A DNA stretch of 64,000 nt from Delphinapterus leucas (Eukaryota > Chordata > Mammalia > Artiodactyla > Monodontidae). Below the pieces are notes generated by a model that worked only from the letters and a program-made list of their open reading frames with translations, did no database searches and had not been told where the DNA came from. The stretch covers positions 10,319,603 to 10,383,602 of the forward strand of contig NW_022098062.1 in assembly GCF_002288925.2 (NCBI RefSeq), in the 5' to 3' direction. Of the stretch, positions 1-12,194 are shown piece by piece (positions within the stretch are counted from its first letter, which is position 1; each line of letters begins with the position of its first letter). The position numbers and the translations under genes were made by a program.

Positions 1-429
1 GGACAGCCCCCTGGAGAGCAGACAGGAGAAAAAGAGGGAGTGTGGGGTGCAGGACAGAGGTTGCCTGCAGCCCACCGGCCTGAAGGAGGCCCAGGGATCA
101 TTCTTAGGAAATCCAAGGGTTGACTTGGGTTCCAGGAGGCTGAGCGGGGATGATCGCCATGTTTCTGGGAACATCCTTAATCACTGAAGACCAACTCCCA
201 AAAGTCCTTCCAGAACACTCCTTACTCAAAATCTTCAGTGGCTCCCCACTGCCCTTCAATTACACGTACTCAATGCAGCTTCAACCACACCCCACCCTTA
301 GATGGATCCCAAGCTGCAGCCAAACCTGGCTTTTCTCCCCCAAGAGCGCAGCCTTTGTTCTCAGTGCTCCCAGATTTCACCCCCGTGGCCTCCTGTAAGC
401 AGAACAGGGTTTTGCAACCCAGTTGCTCA

Positions 430-580
430 CCAGATGCACCCAGGGGGCTTTCACAAATACAGATGCCTGGGTCTTCCCCCAGGGATCCTTACTTAATTGT
501 TTGGGGTGGGGTCTGGTCATTGGTGGTTTTTTTTTAAAAGCTCCCCAGGTGGTTCTAAAGTTGTGAGCTGACAGGTCTAG
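430..580 (+). mobile_element. MER5A-like hAT DNA transposon fragment
   Basis: 'acagatgcctgggtctt', 'ttaattgtttggggtgggg' and 'aaaagctccccaggtggtt' are the central and 3' blocks of MER5A. Confidence 0.7.
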
Positions 581-2195
581 AACAGTCTCCCCTGCAGGAG
601 CCCCGCCTGCCAAAACAACCATCCTCCAGGACCCATGGGAAATGCCACCTCACACGGTGTCTGCGCTCATCATAGAAGACGGGGCTCCTGCCTCTGAGCC
701 CCGAGAGGCTGTGTGTTTCCTCATCACACACTGCCTCATGTTGGGATCACCCGTGTCCCAAGTTCATCCTACCTGTCAGACAGCAAGTGCCCTGAAGATA
801 AGCAGATCATTCCCCACATCCTCCATGCTTCTGTTTACCCTTTTTGAACCGAATTGGCCTCACTAAATAGTGATCCATCCAAAACTGTCCATGAAATTCA
901 GAACATGTGGGCCACCCACATTCCGACCCAGAAGACGAAGAGGGAACGAGAAGTTGTCCTCTTTGCTCAGGAGAAAAGGCCCAGACCTGAACACTCACCC
1001 AGACACACTTCTGACCTAGATGTTCCCGTGGCTATGCTGTTTCCCATGGACAGAGGGCCAAGGTGTCTGCCCCGGTCTCCACTCCGGGGTGTTTCTGAGG
1101 GTCTAGATTCTAGGTGAATCTCTCACCCCTCTCCACAGGCAAAGAAGGGTGAGGGTGAGTATACATGTTTGTGTCTTCAGTATGTACAAGTTACACCATG
1201 CATGTTATTCATATACATACGCACATATGTATTATAATTAAAATGAGTTTCTTTGGTGTGCGGGAAGAGGAACTTCTCCAAATCCCTTGAGATCCTCAAG
1301 CAAAGACCCTTGGGAATCACTGTCTAATAACACAGCATCTTGCACACAGGAAGTGCTCAAAAAACATTTGCTAGATTAAATAATGAACTGAAAATTCAAC
1401 CAACTGACTGTTGCTTATGCCAACACAGCCATCTAGAGAGATTCAGGGGATGAAGCCAACCTAAGACATGGCATTGCCAGGAACAGCCTCATGGAGTTTG
1501 TGTCTCTTCCTGCAACCCATCGGGCTTCACACAACTGCTTGCCTCAGCCTATGTCAGGAACAGCAGGCTCTGGAATATTCCAGATACAAGCCCTTTCCTT
1601 TTCTGTGTCCCATTCTGAAGGGCAGTCCAAGAGCCCACCGGACCACCACACAGAGGACAAAGGTCACCCGATGCCTGGCTGCCCAATGCCACTCACTGTC
1701 ATAGGCTTCTGTCTCCCACTCTGCCGTCTGCTTCCCAGCGGACGGTCCAGATTCTGGCAGATTCCAGGTCCCTAAAGATATGCTCTGACCTTGAAATGGA
1801 GCGGGGCGGGGGGGTCTCCATGTGTGAGAGGAAAACACTCCCAGTTTCCAGGAAGCCTCTGAGCCCCACTGCCCTCTGTGCTGGAAGACAGAGGGCTGTT
1901 CCTGGTTCCAACTGGCTTTGCATTCCACTGCAAAAGGCAGGCTCGGCAGCCCCGAAAGACACATGCCTAAACTCCTGAGAATTCTGCAGACAGCAAGATG
2001 ACAGGTAGACTACAAAAACCAAGATTATAATGTTAGGGAATGGGCTTCAGCCATGCAGGGTAACACGAAGGACTTACCCTGCCTCTGACCCAGTATGAGA
2101 GTTGTCTCCTAGCTTTCCTAACCTGTGCCCTTCACCCTGAAGGCCAAGTGACCTCCAGGGTAATGAGAGCCAAGCCCATCCCCCTGTATATTTAT

Positions 2196-2358
2196 TCCTG
2201 GATGCTCACACCCTATATACTCACACCTAGATGCTCACTCCTATACACTCACTCCATGATGTTCACCCCTAGATGCTCACCCTGGATGCTCACTCCTATA
2301 TACTCACCCCTGGATGCCCACACTTGGGTGCCCACCCCTGGAATCTCACTCCTCACAG
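2196..2358 (+). repeat. Degenerate minisatellite in DSCAML1 intron 3
   Basis: Variants of GGATGCTCAC, CTCCTATATACTCAC and CCCCTGGATG recur about every 13-28 bases over roughly 160 bases. The array mixes two subunit types, 'ctcctatatactcac' and 'ccctagatgctcac'. Confidence 0.8.
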
Positions 2359-2544
2359 AGAGACCTTCCAGGTCTCAAGAAGAAGATAACTAATCCTGGG
2401 CAGTTAATCACGTGTCTGCTCAGAACTAGGAAAAATTGAAAACCTACAGATAGAGAAAAAGGATCTATATGTAGAAAGTAGATCTATATAGAAAAATATA
2501 AACTATGCATAAAAAACATTTTCCCTGTAGAGAAAAAGTACATC

Positions 2545-2690
2545 ATTTCTATTCCTCTCATGTGAGGAAACTGAAGCTCAGAGAGGTTAAAGGACTTAAC
2601 TAAGGTCACATGGCAAGGAAGGAGGAAGACAGGATTTGAGCCCAAGTATCTCTGAGGCCAGAGCCCACACCCTTTCAGCTTTGCTACACA
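2545..2690 (-). mobile_element. MIR SINE
   Basis: Antisense core 'gaggaaactgaagctcag', then 'taaggtcacatggcaag' and 'gatttgagcccaag'. Confidence 0.8.
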
Positions 2691-3769
2691 GCTTCCCTCC
2701 ACCAAAAAGGGGCTGCAGGTAGGTGCTGCTGATGTGGGGCATCACAGGAGCAAATGAAGACTTTATTCTAGCAGCCCCAGAACCACATCCTTCCCTTCAT
2801 TTAAATCCATCTCATTTACAACCTAATCCAAGGGTCAGTCCCCTTCCTGGTTAAACATTCCTCCAGGTACTCAACAATCATTGAGCACCTACTATGTGCT
2901 GGCACAGTGAGGCTTGTGGCATGATGAATACCAGCTCCCCTCCCAACACGACCGCCATCCAGCTCTGGCCTCTGCTCTGCCGGGTCCCACATGGTTCCAG
3001 CTTTTGCGGCGAAGCCTCACTGATACGCAACAGAGTTCAAAATCATAGGCTTGGCAGGAAGTGCCATCTATACATAGCTCTACCACTCTGTAAGCACCGT
3101 TGGCTTCTTCTGAATAAACGCTACCCTACGTTAAATGCCAGAATCCGCCGAGCAATACTGCATGTTTGTAATGAGATTGAGAACTAAAGGCAAGATTGAT
3201 TCTGATGTGAGCACCAGCAAAGCAAATGGGTTTTTGAAAACCCTATAATTTCCCTGCAACCCTTGACTTCACTAAACACACATTTTTAGACTACCGCACA
3301 GTTAGGTAGGCATTAAACAAAAATGAGGTAGTCTAATGATTTATGTGTAGGATAACCTTCTATAAAGAATTCTGCTCTGATATCAGAGTAACTTACAGAG
3401 GTGCCAACTTTACGAAACAATGCCGCTTGTTCTGTGTCCACTGCCACGGTGTGATCCCAGGGCAGAGTGTTCGCCTGCAATTGTCTTAAATCTCCTGAAA
3501 TTCACCCAGTGGGTGCTCTGGAAATGCATCACCTGCCATGAACTAAATGGAAAAGCAAAACATGACACATACATACGCCTCCAGAGGCACCTGTGAACAC
3601 AGACATTTCTGCTTGACTGAGGAGCCACGGCTGATAGCTCTGGAACCAACCAACTGGCAAGCGAATGCAGAGCAGCCCGCCCACCGGGAGACTGGCAGGG
3701 GTGCTGAGGAGCTGTGGGCACGTGCTCCAGGTGGGGCCTCAAGAGCTCCTGGATGCAAGCATCAAACCG

Positions 3770-3950
3770 GAGATCTGGTACCCACCTCCCTGGCTGTGTA
3801 AACTTGGGAGGGCCCTTCAGCTCCCCCAAGCCTTGGTTTCCCTGCCTATCAAGTGAAGTTAAGAATGTGTCACCCTCAGATGGGGTTGGAAGGGTTCAGT
3901 AAGATGCTGCCTGTGAACCTGCTTTATAAACCGGAAAGCACTATATAAGT
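3770..3950 (+). mobile_element. MIR SINE, diverged
   Basis: 'ccttggtttccctgcct' and 'accggaaagcactatataag'. Confidence 0.65.
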
Positions 3951-4014
3951 GAAAGATGACACAGGCATCAGGGCACAGCTGTGAGGTGGCCCAGGTCACC
4001 TCTAAGAGCTGAAA

Positions 4015-4215
4015 TCAAACCGCCCCGGGCTCAGATCCTGCCACACCACATGGCCTTGGGCAGGTGACCAGCTTCTCTGCCTCAGGCTCCTCTTCTGCAA
4101 AATGGAGATAATAATACCACCTAGTACGTAGCGCACTTATGAAGATGAAATGAAATGACTTGTGAAAAGCACTTACCACATAAGAGCTCAATAACTGATC
4201 ACTTATTTTCTTACT
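4015..4215 (+). mobile_element. MIR SINE
   Basis: 'ccttgggcaggtgaccagc', 'ttctgcaaaatggagataat' and 'taagagctcaataactg'. Confidence 0.85.
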
Positions 4216-4544
4216 ATTATTATCACTATGATTATCATTTCAATTTAGGCCATCTGACTTAGGAGAGAATTCCTTTGCTGCTTCTGAACACTTCCTTGTA
4301 ATCTCTAACCTGCAAAGCACGTGTTAAGGCAGTAGAAGGTGGGATTTTTCTCTCTGCCCTCAAGACGAGGCTCCCTTCCCCATCAAATCAAACAATAAGC
4401 AAATACTACCAGCAACATCAAGGGCCAGCTGCCTTTTCCTCTCTACAACTGCCTTGATGAGAGAAATAGTAATTGTCATGAGTACCTGGGACAGCCCTCA
4501 TGCCGGAGTCACTAAAGTACTTTACAAAGAAAGAGCTTGGGTTT

Positions 4545-4960
4545 TAGGGACAGAAGCTCTGTGTCCAAGCACAGGCTCTGCCACTGAGAAGCTGTGTGCC
4601 CTGGAGCAAATTGCTTGGCCTCCCTGAATCTCACTTTTTTTTTTTTTTTGCGGTACGCGGGCCTCTCACTGTTGTGGCCTCTCCCGTTGCGGAGCACAGG
4701 CTCCGGACACGCAGGCTCAGCGGCCATGGCTCACGGGCCCAGCCGCTCCGCGGCATGTGGGATCTTCCCAGACCGGGGCACGAACCCGTGTCCCCTGCAT
4801 CGGCAGGCGGACTCTCAACCACTGCGCCACCAGGGAAGCCCCATGAATCTCACTTCTTTACACCTAAGGATGGGGGTAGCACGCCCCCCTCACAGGGTTG
4901 AGAAGAATTCAATGGGATGACATCCAGGTGCCTGTCACAGGGCCCTGAATACATGTATGT
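4545..4960 (+). mobile_element. MIR SINE split by the CHR SINE at 4637
   Basis: Left part 'ggctctgccactgagaagct', right part 'ctcacagggttgagaagaa'. Confidence 0.75.
4637..4843 (-). mobile_element. CHR-type tRNA-derived SINE, full length, nested in a MIR
   Basis: The copy is antisense: poly-T first, the tRNA-like head ending in 'gggaagcccc' last. The 12-base target duplication TGAATCTCACTT flanks it at 4625-4636 and 4844-4855. It interrupts a MIR whose halves are 4545-4636 and 4856-4960. tRNA-like A- and B-box sequences (GTGGCGCAGTGG, GGTTCGTGCCCC in sense) mark the head. Confidence 0.93.
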
Positions 4961-5154
4961 CTTATTACGTATTTATCTGCTCTTTTTTTTGACTTTTCTT
5001 CTAAATGCGCAAGCCCTTGAACCTCACTGTGTCGTCGGTTTTCTCATCTGTAAAATGCGGAAGGGAATGGGGGTTCCTGTGAGGAGCCAACGAGGTTGCC
5101 TCTTTTTTTTTTTTCTAGAACTAGATAGAACATTTATGAATTAAATGCCCTGGC

Positions 5155-5465
5155 ATCCTTTCCAGACTTCTCTCTCACCACTTCTACTTACCCTCCAGCC
5201 AGGTCACTCCATCCTCCCCTTTCCTGCTTGCCTTTCCCCGTGCTGTTACCTCACCCAACGTGCTATTTCTGCTCCAAGGCCCCCCTCCCCTTCCTGAGCC
5301 TTGCTGGGCTGCCATCATCAGAAAGAATCCCAGCCTCCTGGGTATCTCTTCTTGGGAAGATACTATAACCCCTAGATAGGAGCTGCTGAAGGGAAGAAAC
5401 AGCTCATAGTCAAGTTTAATTCCTCTGCAAGGCATGAGACTCTGCCTAGCACCTATTTGTTAAAT
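5155..5465 (+). mobile_element. L2-like LINE 3' fragment
   Basis: 'ctccagccaggtcactcc', 'gctccaaggcccccctcc' and the terminal 'gcctagcacctatttgttaa' follow L2 order. Confidence 0.5.
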
Positions 5466-6814
5466 TGCCTTGAGCACATCATTTATTTCATATTAGCACA
5501 CTGACCATCCCAGCCCATTTTCTCCATGCCCCTAAGGAGTCAAGAGCTGAGATCCCCAATTTTGCATCTAAACTACAAAGTGTCACAGGAGGACCCCACA
5601 GGAGTGGTCTCTGTCAAGGTAGCTCTGAAGCAGCTCGGTGTAATGGAGACCAAGGACCACCAAGTCTAGATCTTGCAATGCCACCAATTTTCCACGTGAC
5701 CTTAGGCAGTCTTCCTGCCTGCCTGCCACAGGGCAGTCCAGCAGGGGGAAGAGAGACTGTCATTTCATCACCATCATTAATCATCTTTTCTGAGCACTGG
5801 AGGGGAAAGGGGTCTGAATGAAATATAGCTCCTGCTCTTGATGGTTAGACATTCTCATAGTGGGAATAACACAGATTTTACAATATTACAGGGCAAAATA
5901 TGATTAGTGTCTTCAGCAAGGAACTGATAAGCTTTGGAGGGAGCTCCGAAAAGGATCCCCTGGAAGGAGGTTAATCTGGGTGATTTTTAAATCCATTCTT
6001 AGCAGAAATTGGGAAAGACATCATGGGGGGAAAAAAGGGGGTATTTGAACCAGACTTTAAAAGATGGGAAGGTTTTAAACAAAGAAGGAAAGATGTCCAG
6101 TAGTAAAAAAAAAAAAAAAAAAAAACACCCCACGAGTAGTTCAGATACTGTGCCCTGAGAATGAGCAGGAGAGAAGGGGGAAGGGGCATAAGAGGGCATT
6201 GGTCTGGGCCTGAGTTTCTTTATCAGTAAATGAAGAGGCTGGACCACGTGACCTCCAAGGCCCTTCTAGCTCTGACAATCAGTGACTCCATTCATCTGTA
6301 GCCTACATGTGTCCAACTGGTTTCCGAGCACCACCTGGGCTCTCTCTCATCTGTGCCATCCCCTGTCCAAGTTGGTGGAGACTCATGGGATCAAAGTAGC
6401 TTTAATATCAGCTGGAGCAAAATGCAATTAATACGTTGACCCTGCGTTCCAAAGCAAACCAAGATCCTATCTGATTGCTTACTGTGCTGGAATTATCATC
6501 CTTGCCCGTCAGAGCTGACAACATGAATGGAATCCTAAATTCCCAGATCAGACCACCTTTGTGTCTCCCACTGGGCCCAAGACGGAGCCAGTGCCCAAGA
6601 AAACCTCCTTGTTAGAATGACTGCCCACTGATCTTTCAGCTGGAGAGCTGTTGACCTTCAGAAAAGCCAAAGCCTCTGGTCACGGCACACAGAGGAGGCC
6701 AGGGCAAGGGCTGGTGACATGTTTCTGTCCCCAACCAAGTGCAGGAGACAGGGACACGCCCTCCTCCGATGCTGGAATAGTCCGTTCCTAATAAGGAGCC
6801 TGCTCTGGAGAGGC

Positions 6815-7070
6815 AGCGGGGAATAGTGCAAGCTGGAGGACCCCAGCTCAAACCCAAGCCACTGATTACCTGTGTGGTCTTGGCTAATTTGCCTAACTTC
6901 CCTGGGCCTCCCTGTCTTCATTTATAAAAACTGGAAAAACAAACAAACAAAAAACTATCTTAAAGGGTTATTGTGAGGATTAGAGATAATATATGTAGAA
7001 TGCCTAACACAAAAGAGGTCTTAGTACATGATAAATATTATTATTAATCTTGTTATTATTATTATAACAG
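6815..7070 (+). mobile_element. MIR SINE, nearly full length
   Basis: 'gattacctgtgtggtcttgg', 'aagggttattgtgaggatt' and 'ggtcttagtacatgataaa'. Confidence 0.85.
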
Positions 7071-8667
7071 GTGCTATGAGGGCCCTGGGGATAAAGAGAT
7101 GCAAAAGATGGAGTTGTACACCCTCCTGCAGCAGACAGACAGAAACAACAGCCTCTAACGTGAGACACAGTGAAGGAAGTGCTCCAGGAGTGGAACCAGA
7201 GGACCAATAGATCTGCTGCAGGCTTATGTAAAACTTCGTGGAAGGGCACACACGTGAACCAAGTTTAAAGGACAAAAGAGGAGTACAGTATCAATAAGGA
7301 AAAGAGGGGATCAGTGCAGACCAGGCAGAGGAGACGCAAGACCAAATGCAAAGAGGTACGAAGACCCATGAACAATTTGGAACCCTGGGGACAATTAGCA
7401 CGACGTGGGTGATGGGTGGCGGGCTCACTGCCTTCCCACCTATGGTCCAGGAGCACTGCCCACTTTTCTGAAAAGACCCCTCTGGCCAGTTTCTCCTTGC
7501 TCCTGCTTCTCCCCTCCCCAACACAGAGTGTCCCCAGTGCACTCCCAACCTGGCCAAGGCAGGATGACAACCCAGCAGTCCAGAGCCCCATCCACTTAGA
7601 CAAGGGAGCTGCTCCAGGCTTGCCTTCCACAGCACCGGCAGATACATCTGGCCCACATCTGAGCAGTGTCCAAAACTCCCCACTGGGGCCCAGACAGCCA
7701 GTCAGGATGCTGGGGAAGAGCATGCTGGGAAATTCCCACAAGGAGCCTGCATCAATATAATCAGGTCTGGTGGAAATTAAAAGCTATTAGGAACAGAGCC
7801 GGATTTATCTTTATATCCAATAACATGCATTGTAATGGTGATCATGCAGATGGGAAATTAAACCACATCCCGGCTTCACTGGAGGCCTTAATTTTAATTT
7901 ATGTCTATGCACAGCCCTCTGCCCTATTACCCCCCATCGCACTCGCTCTGGAGAGCCAGTTTACCTCCAGACCAGGTCTCCCGGGAGAGAAGTAAGGGGT
8001 AGGAGTCTGTCAGCTCACAGGTGAGAGGCTCTGTGCTTTTACACACACATCTCTGAATAGCCTGATGGGAGGAAGTTGATCAGCTTGGGGGGCAGGCAGT
8101 AGGTGGCTCTGAGAAAGGTAGCACTTTGGGCTGTCTGTCCAGCCTCTACCTACCCTGCGAAAAGCACAGCCCAAGAGCGGCTCAGAGTTTCAGCAGAGGC
8201 TTCAGCCTGCCCTCCCAGTGTGGACAGCTGGGAAGGCCAACCCGTGAGCCAATACCCAACTCATGGAGCTTGCTTAGGCCCCAAGCCGCTAAGTCCTTCC
8301 ACACCCCCTCGGAGAGGCAGACCATTCACAGGGGCCTGCAGCCACCCCGTTGGACCCCTCCTCCCAGGGCACCCACTCTCCCCAAAGAGGTGTCTCCCGG
8401 GCCCTGATTGGCCCACGTCAGCCTCCGTTCGTCCTCCTGCTCTCTCGCACCTGCTCCCGCTGGCCCTGTGGTTGACGGAGGATCTGAGCCCAGCCAGCCC
8501 AGAGATCAAAGTCAACACTGTTCTCCCCACTCCAGAAGCTGCCCCTGAGGTGTCAGAGGGAAGTTACTCAGGCTCCTAAGTGCTTCCTGAACCTCAAGGT
8601 GGCCTCAGCATTAAATCTCCCCCCACCGTGAGAAGCTGCCATCCAACATCCCAGCCAAAACACACAC

Positions 8668-8692
8668 GCGCACACGCGCACACACACACACG
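8668..8692 (+). repeat. Interrupted (CA)n tract
   Basis: ACACACGCGCACACGCGCAC followed by pure CA units. Confidence 0.9.
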
Positions 8693-9519
8693 GGGCAGTG
8701 TGGTATGGAGAGCAGAGAATCCTATTTTTATGAAAAGAATCAATAAACGATTTGCATCTTCCAACATTAAAGCCTGGAGCAGGTGGACCCAAGTTCTGGC
8801 CCTTCATCTTTAGAGCCTGGAGGATGCAAAACTCCACTCCCTCTGGTTCTCATGAATTCCTCCGGGGGGGTGTTCGTTGGATTCACGTGCTCTAGAAAGT
8901 CCATCCCTGGATCTAAAACGTAGATGTAGAGGGATCTAGAATGATTTTGGTTGGGGCTGGAGGGCTGGGCAGGGGAGGAAAATTCTCCAAGGCTAAAGGA
9001 AAGGAGGAGGTTCTACAGGCAACGTGTAACAGAGCCCTGCAGACTAGCGTCCAGCCCACTTCCCTGATAATTATGTCCTTCGGAGCCACCAGCCCAGGCT
9101 TGACATCAAAGACAGCCCAGAAGCACCAACTACAAGCACCAACTACAGTGAGCCTGGGGGAAGCTCACTGCCTCCACACAGGAGCCAGGTTAATCTTCGT
9201 CTCTCCTGTCTGAGCTGAGCTTCCAACTACCCCACACCCACTGCACCCAGCCTTATCCCAATGCCTCCCATATTCTTTCAGAGCTCTCCTGATCATCCAT
9301 CATGCACCCACTGAACACTTGGTGAGCATTTGTCCTGGGGGTGCAAGGCGGTGCATCAGGAGCCTAGGGATGTGTGCCCTAAAACAACCCAGGTGCCACC
9401 CTTGGGAAACTCAGTCTAGTGGGGGACACAGACTCTGTTACACAGAAATACATACACCTAAACAGGAATCGGCAATACAGAGAGGAGAACGCTCTTATCC
9501 CCCCAAGAATCATCATCAT

Positions 9520-9905
9520 AGCTCCAGCCCATCCTCAGTGTGTGGCAGGCAGTGTTTGAAACATGTTGGGGCCTCTCCCGTTGCGGAGCACAGGCTCCGG
9601 ACGCGCAGGCTCAGCGGCCATGGCTCACGGGCCCAGCCGCTCCGCGGCATGCGGGATCTTCCTGGCCCGGGGCACGAACCCCTGTCCCCTGCATCGGCAG
9701 GCGGACTCTCAACCACTGCGCCACCAGGGAAGTCCTCGTTTCATTTTTACTTGAACCCAATGAAGTAGGCCAATCATTACCCCTATTTTATTATCACTGG
9801 GGAAACTGAGGCACCAAGGAGGTAAAAGACTTGCCCAGAGGAGTGAGTTTCAAGCCCAGGCAGTCTGATCCTAGATTCTGGGCTCGTAATCATTACACTT
9901 GACTT
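9520..9905 (-). mobile_element. MIR SINE split by the CHR SINE at 9565
   Basis: 'gtggcaggcagtgtttgaa' left of the insertion; 'ggggaaactgaggcaccaag' right of it. Confidence 0.8.
9565..9735 (-). mobile_element. CHR-type SINE, lacking its 3' tail
   Basis: It is closely similar to the copy at 4637-4843 but begins at 'gttggggcctctcccg', missing the final about 30 bases and poly-A. The head ends in 'gggaagtcc'. No clear target duplication was found. It sits inside a MIR (9520-9564 and 9736-9905). Confidence 0.9.
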
Positions 9906-10084
9906 AGTTCTTCCCTACAAACCAGCATTGACTTTTTCGCTTTCCTGAAGCCAAGGCTCTCCTTGCCTGGAGCACACAGCCTCCCTTGTACTCAGAGTGA
10001 CGCTTCATAGGATACATTTGTGCAGGTCCTGGGAGGTGGTCCTGCGCGGGAGTTCAGGACATAGGCAGAAAGAACAGACCTGGG

Positions 10085-10290
10085 TCCAGTCCTGCCCTCT
10101 GTGTGATAACATGTGTGACCCAGAAGTCCCTTTACTTTTTTGAGCCTCAGTTTCCTCTTCAGTAAAGTGGAAGGGGAAAAAAATACACTTATGGACTTTT
10201 TTGTGAGGATAAAATGAGGTCACATATGAAAGTTTCTTAGCCCAGTGCCTGGCATAGAGGAAACACTCAAAAATTTATTATTATTATCTT
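10085..10290 (+). mobile_element. MIR SINE
   Basis: 'gagcctcagtttcctcttc', 'gtgaggataaaatgaggtc' and 'cccagtgcctggcatagag'. Confidence 0.87.
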
Positions 10291-10929
10291 AATGAGTATA
10301 CCTCTTGGTCCATAAACTCAGGCGTATAAGAAATATCACATGTCTTTATGTTCTTTACATCACCTTCCATGTGACTCTGTTGGAGAGACAGGACGTTCAG
10401 TCCCCATCATTGTTGGCGCATTCCCCAGGAACGTGCCAAGGTCCAGGGTCTCTCTGGTCCTCACCAGCCCGTTGTCCCTGCCTGCATGATCACTCTGGGT
10501 CTTGGGCTGTGCACCTCATGCCTCATTTGGACACAAGAACCCAGGCCTCAGTCCCAGACCCCAGGGAGCCACACACAGCCACCCCTCTGAGGTCCGACCG
10601 CTTCTTCCCGCCATACCCCCTGAGCTGCCTACAGCACCACCCTGCCTCTGGCATCCGATGGTCTGTCTGTGCACTGCCCTCAGAGGCTCTCCTACCCGGG
10701 CAGAACACCCATCCTAACCTTTCCTGTTTGCTCACAAAAGGCAGGAAGAGCAGGTGTCTTCAAGTAGCTTCTGATTCCTGTCCAACTACAAGCTCTGAGA
10801 CCAGGAGATATAATGGCCTGGCCATCGGCTAGGGACTGAGAGAAGGAAAAAGTTCCAAGAGCAAAACACAAATTAATGTCTCAAAAAGAGTATCCTGCCA
10901 CGTTGGCTGTCAAGGTGCTGAAGCATTAG

Positions 10930-11095
10930 TTTGTCTCCTATAGCTCTACCTTGGAACCACTCAAGGAGATTTAAAACAGCTAGTGCCCAGGTACTACTGC
11001 TAAAGATGCTGATTTGGGGTTGGGCCCAAGCACTGGTGTTTTTCAAAGAGCTCCCCAGGGGTTCAGTTGTGTAGCAGGATTAAGAATCCCAGCTT
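10930..11095 (+). mobile_element. MER5A-like hAT DNA transposon fragment
   Basis: 'taccttggaaccactcaag', 'gatgctgatttggggttgg' and 'aaagagctccccaggggtt' match MER5A order. Confidence 0.7.
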
Positions 11096-12047
11096 TATAG
11101 GTTTCATGCATAGAAGTCTGTCTTCTCCAACTAACCTGAAGACCTTGAGCAACTAGAACCATTTCGTATGCCCAGCAATGGGCCATCAATGCTGGGGGGC
11201 ACTCAGGGAGCATCTGGTCAAGTGCCTCCATTTTACAGAAAGGAAAACCAAGGTCCTTGATGGAGAAAGGAAGAAAAAGTGTCAGGGCTGCTGCAATGGG
11301 CAGGGATGCAGGGAGAAATGCTGGAGTGATGGGAAAACCCCACAGTTCTATAACTGGAGGCCTGGAGGTATTTTGAGGATCTGAGGTCCTCTCTTGAGAT
11401 TTCCAGGCCTGTTTTCCTGTTGAGGGGACAACACTGCATAGGAACCAGCATTGAAGTGCCTGCAATCACGGCAGCTCTAATAAGGTGACCCTACAACATG
11501 GTACTAACCTCTTTTTGCAACACCTGGCACCTCTAGCGTGAGGCCGGCTAGAATTCTGATGGAGCGTCTAGGCAGCCCATGAAATAAAAGTCCCACGCGC
11601 ATGCTCACTCAAGTCTGGTCCTCCGAGAATCCCAGGAACACGGACCACACACCGGCCTCTTATCGCTCCTCTCCCCACAGTCTTTCACAGATAAGGTCCT
11701 TCCAGCCTTGCCTCCCATCTCTAAGGCCAAGGGCAATCAAATAGCTGGTGGCCAGGAAAGACAGTGATCCCACTCCTTCGGGGCAGCACGACCACCCTGT
11801 GTCTGATGGGACCTTCACACACGCCGCAGAGGCCGCTGCCACGTGGGTTTTCACCACCCACACGGAGACGCACCAAGCCGAGACCAAAGACACTTTTTTG
11901 CCAAAGCACCACCAGAACAATAAAAAACCACTTGCCAGGACCAACCTCAAGAGCTGGGTGAGCTCAACCACCAACTCAGTACCTCTGATTTTCCGCCCCC
12001 CTACCCCCCAGCATCCGGGCCTATGAGGCCCCGCGGTCCTCTCTTAC

Positions 12048-12194
12048 CTGGGATGATGGCGACTGTGTCTTTCTCCCAGGACACAACGCTAACGTATTCC
12101 TGCACTGAAGAGGGGATGAGGCACTTGAAGACGGCCACGCTTCCACGCATCGACCTTTGATCCTCCACCCGAACGGTGTAGGGTTCCCTGAAAA
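12048..12194 (-). CDS. DSCAML1: DSCAML1 exon 3, start of second Ig-like domain
   Basis: This 147-base exon begins after CTGCAG (12200-12195) and ends before GTAAGAG. It continues the frame as [18 protein letters not shown] and then [19 protein letters not shown], ending ...KDTVAIIP plus one base. The first Ig Cys (FKCLIP) and the core Trp (VVSWEKD) are present. The second Cys must lie in exon 4, beyond the left edge. The exon is phase 1 at both ends. The Ala in TVAIIP may differ from the human residue (Ser, from memory). Confidence 0.95.

Larger units (their letters stand above)
1..12047 (-). other. DSCAML1 intron 3 (partial)
   Basis: No exon was recognised. The intron holds MER5A copies (430-580, 10930-11095), a minisatellite (2196-2358), MIR copies, an L2 tail (5155-5465), two CHR SINEs (4637-4843, 9565-9735), a CA-rich tract near 8665 and an AT-rich block (7755-7925) that looks unlike a repeat. 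The remainder is unassigned unique-looking DNA. Confidence 0.85.

Noticed and set aside
4800..4843. tRNA-like A and B boxes
   Set aside because: They belong to the tRNA-derived head of a SINE; no complete cloverleaf was seen, so no tRNA gene is called. The same applies to the heads at 9.7, 18.1 and 41.75 kb.
4631..4920. Frames repeated at 4.6, 9.5 and 18.0 kb giving near-identical peptides
   Set aside because: These are translations of the antisense CHR SINE, not a protein family.
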